A DNA stretch of 64,000 bases from Pictodentalium vernedei (Eukaryota > Mollusca > Scaphopoda > Dentaliida > Dentaliidae), in contig CM062296.1 of the NCBI GenBank assembly GCA_031216915.1, forward strand, positions 661,665,838 to 661,729,837, written 5' to 3'. This document shows, one piece after another, positions 32,569-44,368 of the stretch. The translations under genes and the position numbers were made by a program. Under the pieces are notes generated by a model. It ran no database searches. It was given only the letters and a program-made list of their open reading frames with translations, and was not told where the DNA came from. Position 1 is the first letter of the stretch, and each line of letters begins with the position of its first letter.

Positions 32569-33818
32569 TGTTAATTATTCTTACGCATTGATACAGAGTT
32601 GTAGGAGGGGGGGGGGGGGTCGTGCCAAGGAAGCGGAGAATTGCAAATTGTCTGAAAACGAATGGGGTTTAAACTGCCAAGCATAAATGAAACAGGTATA
32701 TGAACAAAGAACATTGTGTACAAGAACACCAATAAAACACGTATATATACAAACTCTGCGAGAATTGGAAGCAGCTTTGCATCCGAAATGGCGAGTTACC
32801 TCTGCAGCGGATACGACAATTGACTGGACGATACGACGTGGGATAGAAGCTGTTATTTGAGCACATGGAGGATTCAGCAGATATTGAACTGTAACATGGG
32901 CTCATACCGCCTAGAGGTTACAAGTGGCATTTGTATTCATTTATAATCAAATAATGTTGCACTGTTGACTCTCCGGCTCCATACTAAAACATGTTTTGTA
33001 TTGAACTCCAGCAGTTACTTTTTTGGTTCATCAATGTTGTCATTGAAATGAAGATGATGACTAACTATGATTTTTGTGTGTTCGAATAGCCTGAATATGT
33101 TTTTTCAAGATAGAATTCAGTTTTTGAAGCTTACTTTGCGAGTACTTTACTGATATCAAGCAATACATTTACCATCGTTAAATATTCATGGGGTGCTTAA
33201 CTTTTTTATTTGTGTATATATTACGAGAGAGGACAATGTCTGCAGTTTATCCCAGAAAAGTCGGAAGCAAACCCGACAGGTAAGAGACTATCAGTGGTGG
33301 ACAAGTATAGATTGCTTCCGGAGGCAAGACTTAGGTACAGCAAAGTCCGCATGCATTGCAAAGTATTGTTTGGTGGTTGGTTTCATATTGACATCTGGAT
33401 TTCATGGCTTTACTGACATATTTTGACATACTTCGCACCCAGGACGTGCCGCTCGGGGTTGTCGCCCTTCGCCCACACTAATCGCCACTCAAGACCATTA
33501 AATACTGTGATTACAAAAGAGGACATATAAATTATACAGACACGCGATTAGGTCACGATCCAGTATAATTCTTTCTCCGTTCTCACAGCTAAAACGCTCT
33601 AGAATTTCATCGAAAAGGTTATGCGTAAACATTGAATAATCGATGCTATTTTAGTTGTCTTCTATCCATCCTTCAGGCTTGAATTCGCAATATTTTAGTT
33701 ATGAAATCACGTACGCCGCGACCGGATCACCATCCGATCGAGAAAGAAAGTATACTATATTACTGAAATGTGTAGTTTTTACCTAACTTTTTATTCATTG
33801 CGTGCTGCTACACTTTCT
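32569..33818. other. No recognisable feature
   Basis: A G run at about 32608-32619 and chance frames. It might include LINE 5' sequence next to 32568. No other repeat ends. Confidence 0.35.
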
Positions 33819-34039
33819 CAGACATATCTCATGAAGCTCTGCAATCGCTCTGCAACACACGTGGGATATTCATGCCCAGGACATTTCTCTTGCCTCTGAA
33901 ATATATATTATTTAGGCATATTTAGCCCCCCCCCCCCCCCCCCCCCCCCCTGTACATCCAATGGGATTTTTCACCAATGATCTCTTGACTTGAATTTAGA
34001 GGAACTTTTCATCATATTTTGTCTATTTTGATGAAAAAT

Positions 34040-34679
34040 TAGAGCTGAAACGGTTAAAGGGTTTTCCTGATCGATTAATCACATGGATAAACCTTGGTTA
34101 ACCGATTAATCACTTGCCCTTATAGGTAGCTGATAAATGCCGTAACGTTGATGATTTATAGTATTAACCCTTTATCCAACATAAAGGATAAAATCGGCCA
34201 GCTCTACATTCAAAAATCTCCATTCAGATTTTATTATGTTTTCAATTTTTGTCTCAAAAACATAACTTATGGTCCCTCATTGGAGCGAGCTCGTTGAGCT
34301 CCTTCCAATGAGGGATCATAAGCTATGTTTTTGAGACAAAAATTTAATTATTTTAGTAATTCAAGAATCTATTTTGCAAATGTTACCCGCATTGGGTAAA
34401 GGTTAACTTAAGAATGACCAGTTCCAGCTATTCATACAGTATAATGATCATGCAAGTGAACAAGTATGCCATCACGTAACTTGCATGCTTTACTCTGCCT
34501 CATGTAATTGATATGAGTCAGTGTGACAATGTTTCCCTGTTTTGGAGCAAGTTTGTTCTTTCGTTAACCCAGAAAATACAGTAGTTCAAAAATAACGGTT
34601 AATCGATCAATTACTTTTTTGATCGATCAAGACGTTGATCATTGGTTAATCGATTAATCGGTTAACCGTTTCAACTCTA
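34040..34679. mobile_element. hAT-like TAGAGCTGAAACGG element, copy 1
   Basis: Ends TAGAGCTGAAACGGTTAA and TTAACCGTTTCAACTCTA. Flanks TGAAAAAT (34032-34039) and TGAAAAGT (34680-34687) match 7 of 8. Sub-terminal TTAATCGATTAATCGG-type repeats at both ends. Contains a PB-A element at 34164-34406. Length is 640 bp. No transposase. Confidence 0.82.
34164..34406. mobile_element. PB-A MITE, copy i, nested in hAT copy 1
   Basis: TTAA-CCCTTTATCCAACAT to GCATTGGGTAAAGG-TTAA. The hairpin core is altered (GAGCGAGCTCGTTGAGCTCC). It sits at the same offset as copy m in the sister hAT copy and is closest to copy m in sequence. Confidence 0.88.
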
Positions 34680-34785
34680 TGAAAAGTATCTTAAAAATAC
34701 TCAGCAGGTTAAGAGTAAACGTCTTCCCTCGTGTGTTGCAGAGCGATTGCAGAGCTAGATGAGAGAAGTCTGAGAAAGTGTAGAG

Positions 34786-35324
34786 GGTAAATTATAGAAA
34801 GAGTAATTTACTGAGAATACCCCAGACCCCTCTCCCAGTCGCCACGTGTATTGGAATTCCATCATAAATCGTTTTCTCAGAAAAAATACATTCTGAAACA
34901 AAAGCAAACTAGCAGCTAATCGATCTCCGGGTGGGGCGTGGAGGTCCATCTCACAAATTGGGCACGTGTTTATGGAATAATTTTCAGAGAGCTATCTTGT
35001 TGGGAGCATCATTGGAGGTGCTTAGAAATCAACTGTATTTCAGTTTAAATGTGGAGATTAACAAAAATACTTAGGTTTAATGCGAAGACTCCATTTTAAG
35101 TAACTTTTCTCAGTTTTCTCGGATAATCTGCCCCTGACTCCGTTCCGAACCACACCTTCCCGACGCTGTAAGATTGCTCGCAATTTGGGTTCAACGCTTG
35201 AAAGAAAAATGTTACTTTAACTGGGATGGGGAAACTCTTTGTTTCCATACTTTGGAGCATCGAGTGGAACAGCCGCTCAGACCCCCTCCACCACATCACA
35301 CCACACCACAGCCCCACCCACCCC

Positions 35325-35328
<4 letters not shown>
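34786..35328. other. No recognisable feature
   Basis: Unique sequence with short frames, leading into the microsatellite. Confidence 0.4.

Positions 35329-35397
<69 letters not shown>
35329..35397. repeat. (CT)n microsatellite
   Basis: About 34 uninterrupted CT units, preceded by CCACACCACAGCCCCACC. It creates the Ser-Leu repeat frames around it, which are not genes. Confidence 0.98.
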
Positions 35398-35399
<2 letters not shown>

Positions 35400-35401
<2 letters not shown>

Positions 35402-36324
35402 TCTTGCATACACACATAACAGAGCACTGACAGGTGTTTAGTTCCAATGTTTATGGGTTAAGATTTACTTGGATATCAGGGATATCTCTCACATGAAAGA
35501 TTACCGTTAAGATTTAGTTTGTTTGATTTGTAGTACGCATTCGGTTTAGCTCTTTATCAAATTACTTTCGTACCATTTATTTATTATCGCAACCAATTTC
35601 AGATGATTAATACAATTTGTTCTTATTATTCATCTATTAATTCCACATGTATGAGTAAAGCAAACATCTGATAGGGCAGCCTCCTATATCTTTCAACTCA
35701 GAGCATAAGAGAATATTGTTCCTACTGTCGTAATGCTGAATTCAAGTTTAATTGTAATTTAAAGCAGCCTTATTTTTACAATACCAGTCTAGCGGCGTTG
35801 ATAAAATATATTCTGTTCTTTAGGATCATATCCCAAAGTTCCTGAAAAAATTTAATGTGGAATGCCTATTAACACTCATCAATAAATTGTCGCAAAAAGA
35901 TTTCTGAACCAGATATCACTAACACTTGAATAAATACGGCGAACGCATGCGGTTTGTGAGAGATAACAAAACAAAGAGAAAACGAATATAAATTTATTGC
36001 AGTGATGTGGGCAGATTCATCCGTTTCAAAGAAAAGAGGCCCATTGTGGTTTACTCGGAATAACCAGTGCCGCCAACTGCGTAACGTTCCCCTGTGGTAA
36101 CCAGAACGTTTGGTAGTCTAGCTATATGTACTTATGGGGTTGTAATATTCAGGCATGTTTTCTGGAATGTGGATGTAAATGTAACATAACGATTCGAGGC
36201 TGTGCTAGACAGCCTGAAAAATTCGAAATAACCGTGCAGCAAATTTGAGCGGATAATGACCACCCCAAGTCACTTAGGCACGTTTGGATTTATAAGAAAA
36301 TCGGGTGATAAAAGACCGCGCAGT
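35400..36324. other. No recognisable feature
   Basis: AT-rich unique sequence. No repeats or exons recognised. Confidence 0.4.
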
Positions 36325-36570
36325 TTAAACCCTTTACCCAACGTAACGGCCAAACCGGCCAGCGCTTTTCTCAAAAATCGCCAATTAATTTTTATTAGTT
36401 TTTCATTTTTTGTCTCAAAAACATAGGTTATTACCCCTCATTGGAACGAGCTCGTCGCGTTCGTTCCAATGAGGGGTCATAACCTATGTTTTTGAGACAA
36501 AAAATGAAAAAAATAGTTATTCAAGAGTTTTTTAGCAGTCGTCTGCTTTTCATGTTAGGTAAAGGGTTAA
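36325..36570. mobile_element. PB-A palindromic MITE, copy j
   Basis: TTAAACCCTTTACCCAACG at the left (one extra A) and GTTAGGTAAAGGG-TTAA at the right. Core GGAACGAGCTCGTCGCGTTC with two changes. Confidence 0.9.
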
Positions 36571-36886
36571 AGCGACTTAAGTGAAATATCCACAATAGTA
36601 ACTGTAATGGTTTCCTGCGTTTCTCAGTACCTGCATGATGGAGGTCTTCAGAAAAAGACAGCGTGGACTGGAAAGGAGATGGTATGCGAGGATGTTGTCA
36701 CCCTCTCTTGAATTATCGACCACACCTTTCAAAAACAGACGATCTGCAATGAGTCAGGATTTCAGAAGAAATTTCAGAAATGCTCACACTATACCTAGGT
36801 TCGTGGTTCGGACCGATTTTAGTGAACGAAAACGTGACGAATGTGACATTATTTTTATCACATCATGTGTAATTTCACCTTTACTT
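36571..36886. other. Unique sequence with an 88-codon frame
   Basis: An Arg-rich plus frame (36635-36901) begins after a TTTCTCAG acceptor-like sequence. No family is recognised and no downstream donor stands out. Confidence 0.2.
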
Positions 36887-37101
36887 AACATAAACGCATA
36901 AACCGGCCAGAGGTTTTCATTACAATCACCAACCAAATTTATATATTTTTTTTCAATTTTGAATCGAAAACATATCTCTTCACCACTCAGTGGAACGTGC
37001 ACGTCGAGCCCCTTCAAAAAAGTGTCACGAGCTATCGAGTCGAGACAGAAAAAGAAAATGTTTAATAATGCAGGATGAGAGGTGTTGGGTAAAAAGTTAA
37101 T
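36887..37101. repeat. PB-A remnant
   Basis: TTTACTTAACATAAACGC, CCGGCCAG, GTGGAACGTGCACGTCGAGC and GTGTTGGGTAAAAAGTTAA line up with the PB-A plan, but both arms are heavily mutated. Confidence 0.6.
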
Positions 37102-37149
37102 GAAATAATGACTTCAAGGGTAGAGAATACTCATTCAATTCTACTTCTG

Positions 37150-37550
37150 AAAGGTCCGATACTCCGATGGTCTGATACTCCGACGGTCTTCAGACCGTCG
37201 TAGTATCGCTCTTTCGGGGTATCCGACCGTCAGAATATACTCTAAAATCAGTTGGGTTAAAAATTAACCTAAATTAACTGGGTTGATTGAATGTGAATCC
37301 AATTAGGTTCATATTTATTCAACCCAGTTGATTTGGGTTAATTTTTAACCCAATTGATTTTAGAGTGTATTGGACCTTCGGAAATACGAGCCTTCGGAGT
37401 ACTGAACCTTCGGGCCATTAGGTTATGGAATATCGCAGAGCATTGCGCCGTTGGAATATTTGATCTTCGGAGTATAAGACCGTCAGTGAATAAAACCTTT
37501 GAAGTTTTTGGCCTTCGAAATATAGGGTCAATGGACTAAAGAGTGTTCGG
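37150..37550. repeat. Degenerate minisatellite of CCTTCGGA units, split by a MITE
   Basis: Roughly 20-bp units around CCTTCGGAATA and its complement TCCGATACTCCGA occur on both sides of the CTCTAAAA foldback at 37238-37369. There is a small hairpin at 37183-37202 (GACGGTCT / AGACCGTC). Confidence 0.6.
37238..37369. repeat. CTCTAAAA palindromic MITE, copy 4
   Basis: TACTCTAAAATCAGTTGGG to TTGATTTTAGAGTGTA, inserted in the degenerate minisatellite. TA is present at both borders. Well-preserved arms. Confidence 0.9.
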
Positions 37551-37894
37551 AATAAAGTGCCGACGCCGATTAACTGATCAGCGATAAATCTTCCTAAAGC
37601 CTGAACAGTTCATAATAATTTATGTTAATTATTGGTAAGATGACAGAAACGGGGCCACGGAATCAGCAGTGGATTTCATATCATTATCTATTAACCAGAG
37701 GGGATGATAAACAAACAAAGAGACAAAATAATAATAAACAAGGTAAGAAAAAAATATATCAATGAAAGAAAAAATTACTTAACATTTTTCAGAAGCACTA
37801 CGATCGGACAAGGCTTTGAAAGAAAGAATGAAAATTGAGGAAAGAATTACCGTTATGTTCTGGGGCCGAAAGTTTGTCAAGCAACTATAAATTT
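37551..37894. other. No recognisable feature
   Basis: A-rich unique sequence up to the SINE target site. Confidence 0.4.
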
Positions 37895-37904
37895 AGAAAC
37901 CCAA

Positions 37905-38267
37905 TTTATTTATTTATTTATTTATTGATGTTTAAAGTCACATATTTCTGTACATTGGCTAATCATGACAGCGACAGATTCATGGGTGGAGGAAGCCGGT
38001 GTACCCGGAGAGAACCTTCGAGCAACGGTGAGCAACTGTCAGCTCCCCAACATACTAACTCCACATAAGCAGGGTTAGCATTGGTTGTAGGCAGGTGAAC
38101 CACCGACGTGCAGTACACATTAGTACACAACGCCACCGTGCTCCCACGTGTGCAATTGGGGTGAAGTGTCTTGCCTAAGGACACAACGCGGTTGCCGCGG
38201 GTGAGATTCGAACCGAGGACCGCTGAGCTTGCCGCCTGCACCTCTACCTACTAGCCAACGCGCCCCC
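37905..38267 (-). repeat. SINE-1 copy 3, full length
   Basis: Flanked by the 10-bp duplication AGAAACCCAA (37895-37904 and 38268-38277). On the minus strand it starts GGGGGCGCGTTGGCTAG, continues with a B-box-like GGTTCGAATCTCACC, and ends in TAAATAAATAAATAAA. About 363 bp. Confidence 0.93.
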
Positions 38268-38277
38268 AGAAACCCAA

Positions 38278-39630
38278 TGCGAGATAAAGAATCATAAAAG
38301 AACATTACATCAAAGGTAACTTTTCAGTCAGATGCCACCAAACAGTTGCAGAAACATGTTTTCCGGTTTCCTAAAAGATAAAATAATAATACGGTAGGCG
38401 AGGAGGACCTGATATAATAGTTGAGATTTCTGAAATTCTCAAAAATTAGAACATTTCCTCTGGAAAGATGCTCAAACAATTCAAATCTTCTTCTCCACAC
38501 AGCTGAAATCCCAATCCACTTACTTCCTACCAATATAATTGTGTGGCGCATGCAAGGGTAGTCTGGCCAAACATTTTACCAGGTAAATTCCAATTTGGAC
38601 CAATTCTGTCGGCGTGGGCTGGCTTCCCCATAAATCCCTCTCCACACCCACAACAACACAGAGACCTGATATATTTCACTCCACATAAACATTATGTTTA
38701 ATCAATTAACTTCAAAGACTCTTGGGCGGAAAAGTAGGGCTATTCCATTCGGGTCTGCCGGTAACTTTCTTCAGACCACCCCATCAGCGAGTACTTGAGC
38801 AACAAAATGTTTGAGCAAAATGTTATTGTGTTTGTGAAATCATATACGCTGCAGGTTCACATACTCGAAAGATTGAATGCATTCTTTATATAATATACAC
38901 ATTGGCGCATGTAATTCAAGACTTGAAAACTCTTAGCAGCATATCGTTCACTCCGACCTCCCTTAATTTCACACAACTCAATCGGTCTACCACCCACTCG
39001 TGTAGGGTCTTCTACAGGCCTGTTCAGGTTTCAAGGAGAGCGGTGTTGAAATGTCAGTTTCAGTGTCGTAATTATGTATTTTTGGTGGTGATTTTCCTTG
39101 GTATCAGTGCGGAATTAGGTACTGACACGACAGCGAGACCAATACCGAACGGTATTTTGGGTATACCGTCGAGCTAAAAGTCACCGTTCTGCAGTAGTCA
39201 GAGATACAGAATGCCCATATTCAACAATCAGCTCATTATGATAAAACACGGCAAATTTATGAATAATGAATGTATTATTTGTCAAAATGGAAATAACAGA
39301 GGCAGTCGCCAAACGGGTCATTTAATGTAATAAAAAAGCTGCTAGAAAATATACCTTGGGTATTACTTTTTATTACATCAAATGCCCGGTAGAGCGTGTT
39401 TCCAGAAATAGTCCGCGTCATCTCCTTGGCAGTAATTTGAGGTCATGTCGTTACGGTAAATCGATATTTATATGAAAGCGTAATTGCACGGCGTGTGCGG
39501 TACATCACCCAGTTTTGTAATCAGTTGTATAATGTTTTTTCTAAGACTAAAGTAGAATATGTAATAAATCTAAAAACGTTAGTGTGAGGGAATAGTATGC
39601 TGAATATTGTACCGCGATAGTCTCAGGGGA
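38278..39630. other. No recognisable feature
   Basis: Unique sequence. Short chance frames, no repeat ends seen. Confidence 0.4.
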
Positions 39631-39744
39631 CGTGACAACAGTTACTTATTCCCAGTTCCTTATTCGACATTCGTTATCAACCGATAAAATTAGGTTGATA
39701 ACGAATGTCGAATAAGGAACTGAGAATAAGTAACGGTGGTCACG
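39631..39744. repeat. FB-G foldback, copy 2
   Basis: CGTGACAACAGTTACTTATT to AATAAGTAACGGTGGTCACG, near-perfect arms meeting at CCGATAAAATTAGG. The best-preserved member. Confidence 0.9.
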
Positions 39745-40345
39745 ACCTGAAAGTCTCGGACCAATAAATGTCTGAACAGCTGATTTTATGAATTACATTG
39801 CAAAAATATGAAATATTTTGCATAAAATAACGTATTCCTGGGGCAACTTCCAGATAATTACAGCCTTTTCATTCTCACGCTGGATTGCATCACAATCGTC
39901 GACATTCAATTTTAGGTTTTAATACTTCGACTGCGGAGTACATAAAGAATGGCCATACACATACACTAAAGAAATTTGTCTGAAAGTCCGTGTTCTTCGG
40001 ATTCTTTTTCCTAAACACTTTTTGCTCATGCTGAAATTAAATCCCAATTAATTGTCAATTCGTGTTGAGATCGCTTCCTTTGGCCACCTATTTTAGAACT
40101 CGTAACTGAGAAGGGTGTATGTTTTCTGTATATATGCCTCTTTGTGGTGATATGAGTGTTTGAAGTTAGCGTTGCAAAGCATGCCCAGCTCTGTGACATA
40201 AGTGACATGTGGCGATGATTTGCTTCGCCAATTTCTCTCACCTCGATCCTTCACACCACCATCTCAAAAAAACAACTCAGCATATTCAAAACTGCACAGT
40301 GCGAGTTGTAACGATGAGAAGGAAATTTTGCCGCACTACCCCAAT
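39745..40345. other. No recognisable feature
   Basis: Unique sequence with chance frames. Confidence 0.4.
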
Positions 40346-40348
40346 ATT

Positions 40349-40487
40349 TATTGATCTACATTGGCTTATTGGAGTAAGCTTATTGGAGTTATTGGGAGGA
40401 ATGGGGTACGGGATGCCATCGAAGAGTTCGCGTCTGCCTGTTGGGTGGAGAGAAGAGGCGTGGGGATAGAGCACCATTTTCATCCAT

Positions 40488-40490
<3 letters not shown>
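40349..40490 (+). pseudogene. LINE C-terminal fragment, second copy
   Basis: Encodes NGVRDAIEEFASACWVERR and GVGIE, aligning with the tail of the frame at 10640-10990. The zinc motif is lost. It ends near a (CAT)n tract at 40490-40528, possibly the LINE's repeat tail. Confidence 0.65.
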
Positions 40491-40522
<32 letters not shown>

Positions 40523-40528
40523 TATCAC
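40490..40528. repeat. (CAT)n microsatellite
   Basis: About twelve CAT units, interrupted near the end. It produces the His-rich frame on plus and the Met-rich frame on minus. Confidence 0.9.
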
Positions 40529-40549
40529 ATTGCACATTCGGGTACTTGA

Positions 40550-41080
40550 GGATACTTGTGATACGGTGATGTGTTTTCCAAGGATGCTTATCTGAGAGGC
40601 AGCTATTCTATTCAGGACCGTTATTTGAGGATATTTTCAGAGGATATTTATCTCTGTTTGGCGATCATTGCTGGCATTGCAAACTGAAAATCCCCTGCTG
40701 TTACCTACAAAATCATCGCGAGTAGCCACTTCTACTGATGCTTGTACTGGCTTGTACCACTGCTTAGGGATATCACTACTGCGATAGACATGCCATATCC
40801 TTACTGTTAACACTACTAGCTGTTACTACATTGTCAAGTCCTGCGATCGAATGTCAACAAGTTCACTATCAGTATGAGTTCTCTGGTTGGCTTCTACGAC
40901 AGCTTGGGAAGAGCTAAGACTCGAATCAAACAGTATGACTCTTTGACTCATCTGGGAATTTGAGTATATTTATGATGTGTTGGAGTACTATTGGAAGACA
41001 CTGATTGGAGGACCTCGATGTCGGATAATCTATGACCTCTTCTGAGAACTGGGGGATCTTGTGATATGACATAATGTTGT
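40550..41080. other. No recognisable feature
   Basis: Unique sequence, no repeat ends or exons recognised. Confidence 0.4.
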
Positions 41081-41088
41081 AGTATTTG

Positions 41089-41459
41089 TTTTAAGTTTAT
41101 TTGTTTTACAAGGATTGGCGAACAAGTTATTCAACTTATATCAACGCATCCCCTTGACCATGGCGCAGGTATGTGGGATGACCTTCGTAGTCGCAACTTT
41201 GTGGCCTCGCTCTTCTAGAATACCACGAAGAGATCTTTAGCCTGCGCGGAGTGTGTCTCTCTTCCCACAGATAGAGGAGAGACATTTTACGTCCCCATAT
41301 GTGACAGCATCAACCCCACATTTGATGCTGACAGAAAATGTCCGGACACCTCGAGAACTTTCCCCGACCGAAGATCGATCGCGGGACCTCTCGCATGAGA
41401 GACCAGCGGACTCGCGACCAGCGGACTCGTCTACTCGGCCACCACTCTCTCTTGTAGTG
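41089..41459 (-). repeat. SINE-2 copy 1
   Basis: On the minus strand it starts AGAGTGGTGGCCGAGTAGAC, a Leu/Ser-tRNA-like A box, followed by a B-box-like GATCGATCTTC. It ends at CCAATCCTTGTAAAAC. Probable target duplication AGTATTTG (41081-41088 and 41460-41467). A 15-bp unit (GACCAGCGGACTCGC) is tandemly repeated near the head. Confidence 0.75.
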
Positions 41460-41640
41460 AGTATTTGAAAACAGTTATCGGAAGACACAGCCCGGAGAAG
41501 TATTTGGCTCCTACAGTGTTGTCGTATGCGTGTCATGATGTTAGACCTCAAAGTGGGATAACCTTTAACCTCATCTGGTGATTGGGGAGATCCTTATGTC
41601 ATGCCGATGTGCTATTGCAGGATAGTTTTCGAGAGCACTG

Positions 41641-41770
41641 TACTCTAAAATCAATTGGGTTAAAAATTAACTCAAATCAACTTGGTTGAGTGAATATGAA
41701 CCCAATTGGTTTCATATTCACTCAACCCAGTTGATTTGGGCTGATTTTTAACCGAACTGATTTAAGAGGG
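41641..41770. repeat. CTCTAAAA palindromic MITE, copy 5
   Basis: TACTCTAAAATCAATTGGG at the left, decayed ACTGATTTAAGAGGG at the right. Centre ACCCAATTGGTTTC. Confidence 0.88.
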
Positions 41771-42191
41771 TGGTAGTCGTGCTCGTTTGACCATCTCTAG
41801 AAGAGGGTGATGTTATTAGAAGTTGAAGCGATCTACGAGCATAGGACTGATAGGAACAAAGTACTCTACGTTATCCTCTCTCTACAGCAGTAAGGAGAAC
41901 ATAGCGCACTTAGCAACTCCGCCAATAGAAGGTTCGTAGTAATGGGAATATCACCTGTATTGAGATCGCGTAGTAGGATTGGAAGTAGTAGTAGGGGGTA
42001 GAAGGCATTAGTACAACCAGGGATGATAGTGAATAGGAAAGTTGACAGTAGTTTGGAAGCCATGGAATGATCAAGTCGCCCATCAGCACACACTAGTCCC
42101 CATCGGTTCCCTAGACCCCAAATACTAGTCCCCTAACCACTAGTCTTCAATCCCCAAACGTCCCCAACTGCCCGTACCTGCCAATATGCCA
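41771..42191. other. No recognisable feature
   Basis: Unique sequence. Around 42090-42150 ACTAGTCCCC recurs three times within 50 bp. Confidence 0.4.
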
Positions 42192-42438
42192 TACAGTACG
42201 TGGACAGTGTATCACTAAATCACCCGCAGAGTGGAGATTCCACCCAAGCAATAATTGCAAATTTGTCGCAAAGTATAACAAGTACAAGCAAAGTTTCAGC
42301 CAATGGACCTTCGGAGGTCCATTGGCTGAAACATTGCTTGTGTTTTTTGTCAATATGTATAGAAATTGAAAGTGATACTTTGGGTGATAACTGCACTCCC
42401 CGGGTGATTTAGTTACAATCCACTCACCACGTACTGTA
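42192..42438. mobile_element. TA-flanked MITE, family TM-D, copy 2
   Basis: TA-CAGTACGTGGACAGTG to CTCACCACGTACTG-TA. Centre (42286-42350) CAGCCAATGGACC / GGTCCATTGGCTG is shorter and cleaner than in copy 1. Confidence 0.9.
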
Positions 42439-44034
42439 TGTGTGTTGGACGCATTGTGATCTATCTTGCCACTACATCTCGGTCTTTCTAGTATGTGGCG
42501 ATGCACCATACATGTTCGAAAGACAATTCGTAGGCAAAGACCATACTTGCGTCAACGGAGTAGATACGGGCTAAGGGGAATAGAGTGACTGACTGAATGT
42601 ATTAACAGTCGAGAATAGACGTCGGGACCAGAGACAGCAAGGACTAGATCGATCGGTGGGGGTCAAGAGTAACTGGTATATGAAGAAAAGCTAAAATAGT
42701 GACAAAATACTGATTCTACTCCTAGTTTTGGGCTCTTCTTCTCTACTGGAGTACACTTCGGACCAACGGAGTGAACTTGGACATATACTACATGGCTGAC
42801 GACCCTTTAATACAGTATCCTACTCAAGATAGCAGAACAGAAAAATCCATTTGGGTAATTTATGATAGTTTACGGGTAGTTTCCGGTAATTAGATGTACT
42901 CATACTCAGTCGAATATACCCTCTCACTCACCCTAACTTCATTCTAGCCCTTCCAGGGTGATACCACACTTTGCATCATTAAAAACAAGATAATGGCCTC
43001 CATCATACAAAATGGGCAACGGAACCACGTACTGCACTAACAACACGCGCTGCGCATGCACACTGATACCTTGTATTACAGTGACGTCATAACGTGGTCA
43101 CTTACGTGGTCAACGCAACAATGCATGTGACACCGACAATTCATCGCGACATGGCGTCACGTAAGATCCCCACAGAGATTACCCCCTATCTGGCTGATGC
43201 GTGCGAGGTGTTCTACTTACATCACACACCACCAAAATTTAAAATTTAAAGTGCGATAAAAAATGCCCAAAGTGGATTTGAATGTGTTATGCGTCATATA
43301 CTCCACTCATAAACGGTACCAAAAACTGGCTTGTTAGCATTTTTCCGGGTAAGCCATATCTTTCAGCTCTCACGACCAGACCACTCTGGCTTGAAGCACC
43401 AAAGAAAATTATCGGGAGACAATATGCCCTAGAAACGAACGTCGTACCTTTCTGTATGATCTCACGTATGGACTTGGCAAGCATGGGAGGGTCTCTGAAT
43501 AAATTCGATTATTGCAATCTCAAGCGAACCAGTGTGCAACTGCCACGCCACATATCGTCTCTCCGATGTAGAAATAGTACGTCTGACAGGAAAGCGGTTT
43601 TCTCAAAACAGTTTGAAGGTCAAGAGAGTCAATAAAATAATCAACTGAAACGGATCACCAGTCAGTTACCAACGAATGACAATACAATCACCAGCAAGCT
43701 TACTGAATAGCTGGTTTACAAGGACAACGAGCCTGAAATAGAACTGGGAGGTTTTGATTTTTCAGATTCGGTTTCGGGTAAAAACCTCGGTTTTGGATCG
43801 GTTTTTCTATGTATTAAGTAAGAAGAGATAGTAAATGATACCCCAGGTCCCTTAACTTGGAAAAAATTCGCAATAGTTTTCTCAATACCAATGTCATGTC
43901 TGTAAGTATCTCCATTGGGTTCAGCCTAACTTCTCTTTGACCATTCTTAGAGATTCTATGGGATCAGTTGCTAAGTCTATTGTGTCAGAAAAAACATAAA
44001 TAAAGTGAACAAATGAATAAAGTTCATCTATGTT
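42439..44034. other. Mostly unique sequence
   Basis: TGACGTCA at 43082 and a small plus frame at 43152-43250 (MASRKIPTEITPYLADACEV) are the only items noted. Frames at 43282-43635 are not recognisable. No transposon ends. Confidence 0.35.
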
Positions 44035-44116
44035 GTGTTCTCATTGTCACATTTTCTCCCTTATTGACTCGTCCGCTGGACGAGTCAGTAAGGGAGAAAT
44101 GTGACAATCAGAACAC
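44035..44116. repeat. 82-bp near-perfect hairpin
   Basis: GTGTTCTCATTGTCACATTT is mirrored by AAATGTGACAATCAGAACAC. The stem continues through CTCCCTTATTGACTCGTCC with a GCT loop. No second copy was noticed. Confidence 0.85.
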
Positions 44117-44368
44117 GGCGTATTCGCCCCTTTGCCGGATAGACTAAGGGACGAGCGTCTATTGTGATAGATAGTCCATTTCCCTCCTAGTATGATAGTT
44201 TGAACAGTATATGCACAAACACAGTGGAATTGGGCGGCCGGGTTTTGTTGGGTTTCGAGGTTCGGTTTTCCGGTTTGCCGCAAAAACCGCCCAGCTCTAG
44301 CATGAAAAGGGCAAATGACAATGTAACTACACGCATGGAAGATACAAAGTTTCGAACTAAGAGATTTA

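Larger units (their letters stand above)
33819..34785. repeat. Larger foldback holding a nested hAT element
   Basis: Left arm 33819-33868 (CTCAGACATATCTCATG, GCTCTGCAATCGCTCTGCAA) is mirrored by 34730-34785 (TTGCAGAGCGATTGCAGAGC, CTGAGAAAGTGTAG). The interior includes a 25-base C run (33926-33950) and the hAT-like element 34040-34679. Confidence 0.65.

Noticed and set aside
35174..35441. Overlapping frames with Ser-Leu repeats
   Set aside because: They are translations of the (CT)n microsatellite.
40286..40549. His-rich and Met-rich frames
   Set aside because: Generated by the (CAT)n tract.
43282..43635. 117-codon plus frame as a host gene
   Set aside because: No domain, splice signal or composition shift sets it apart from chance.
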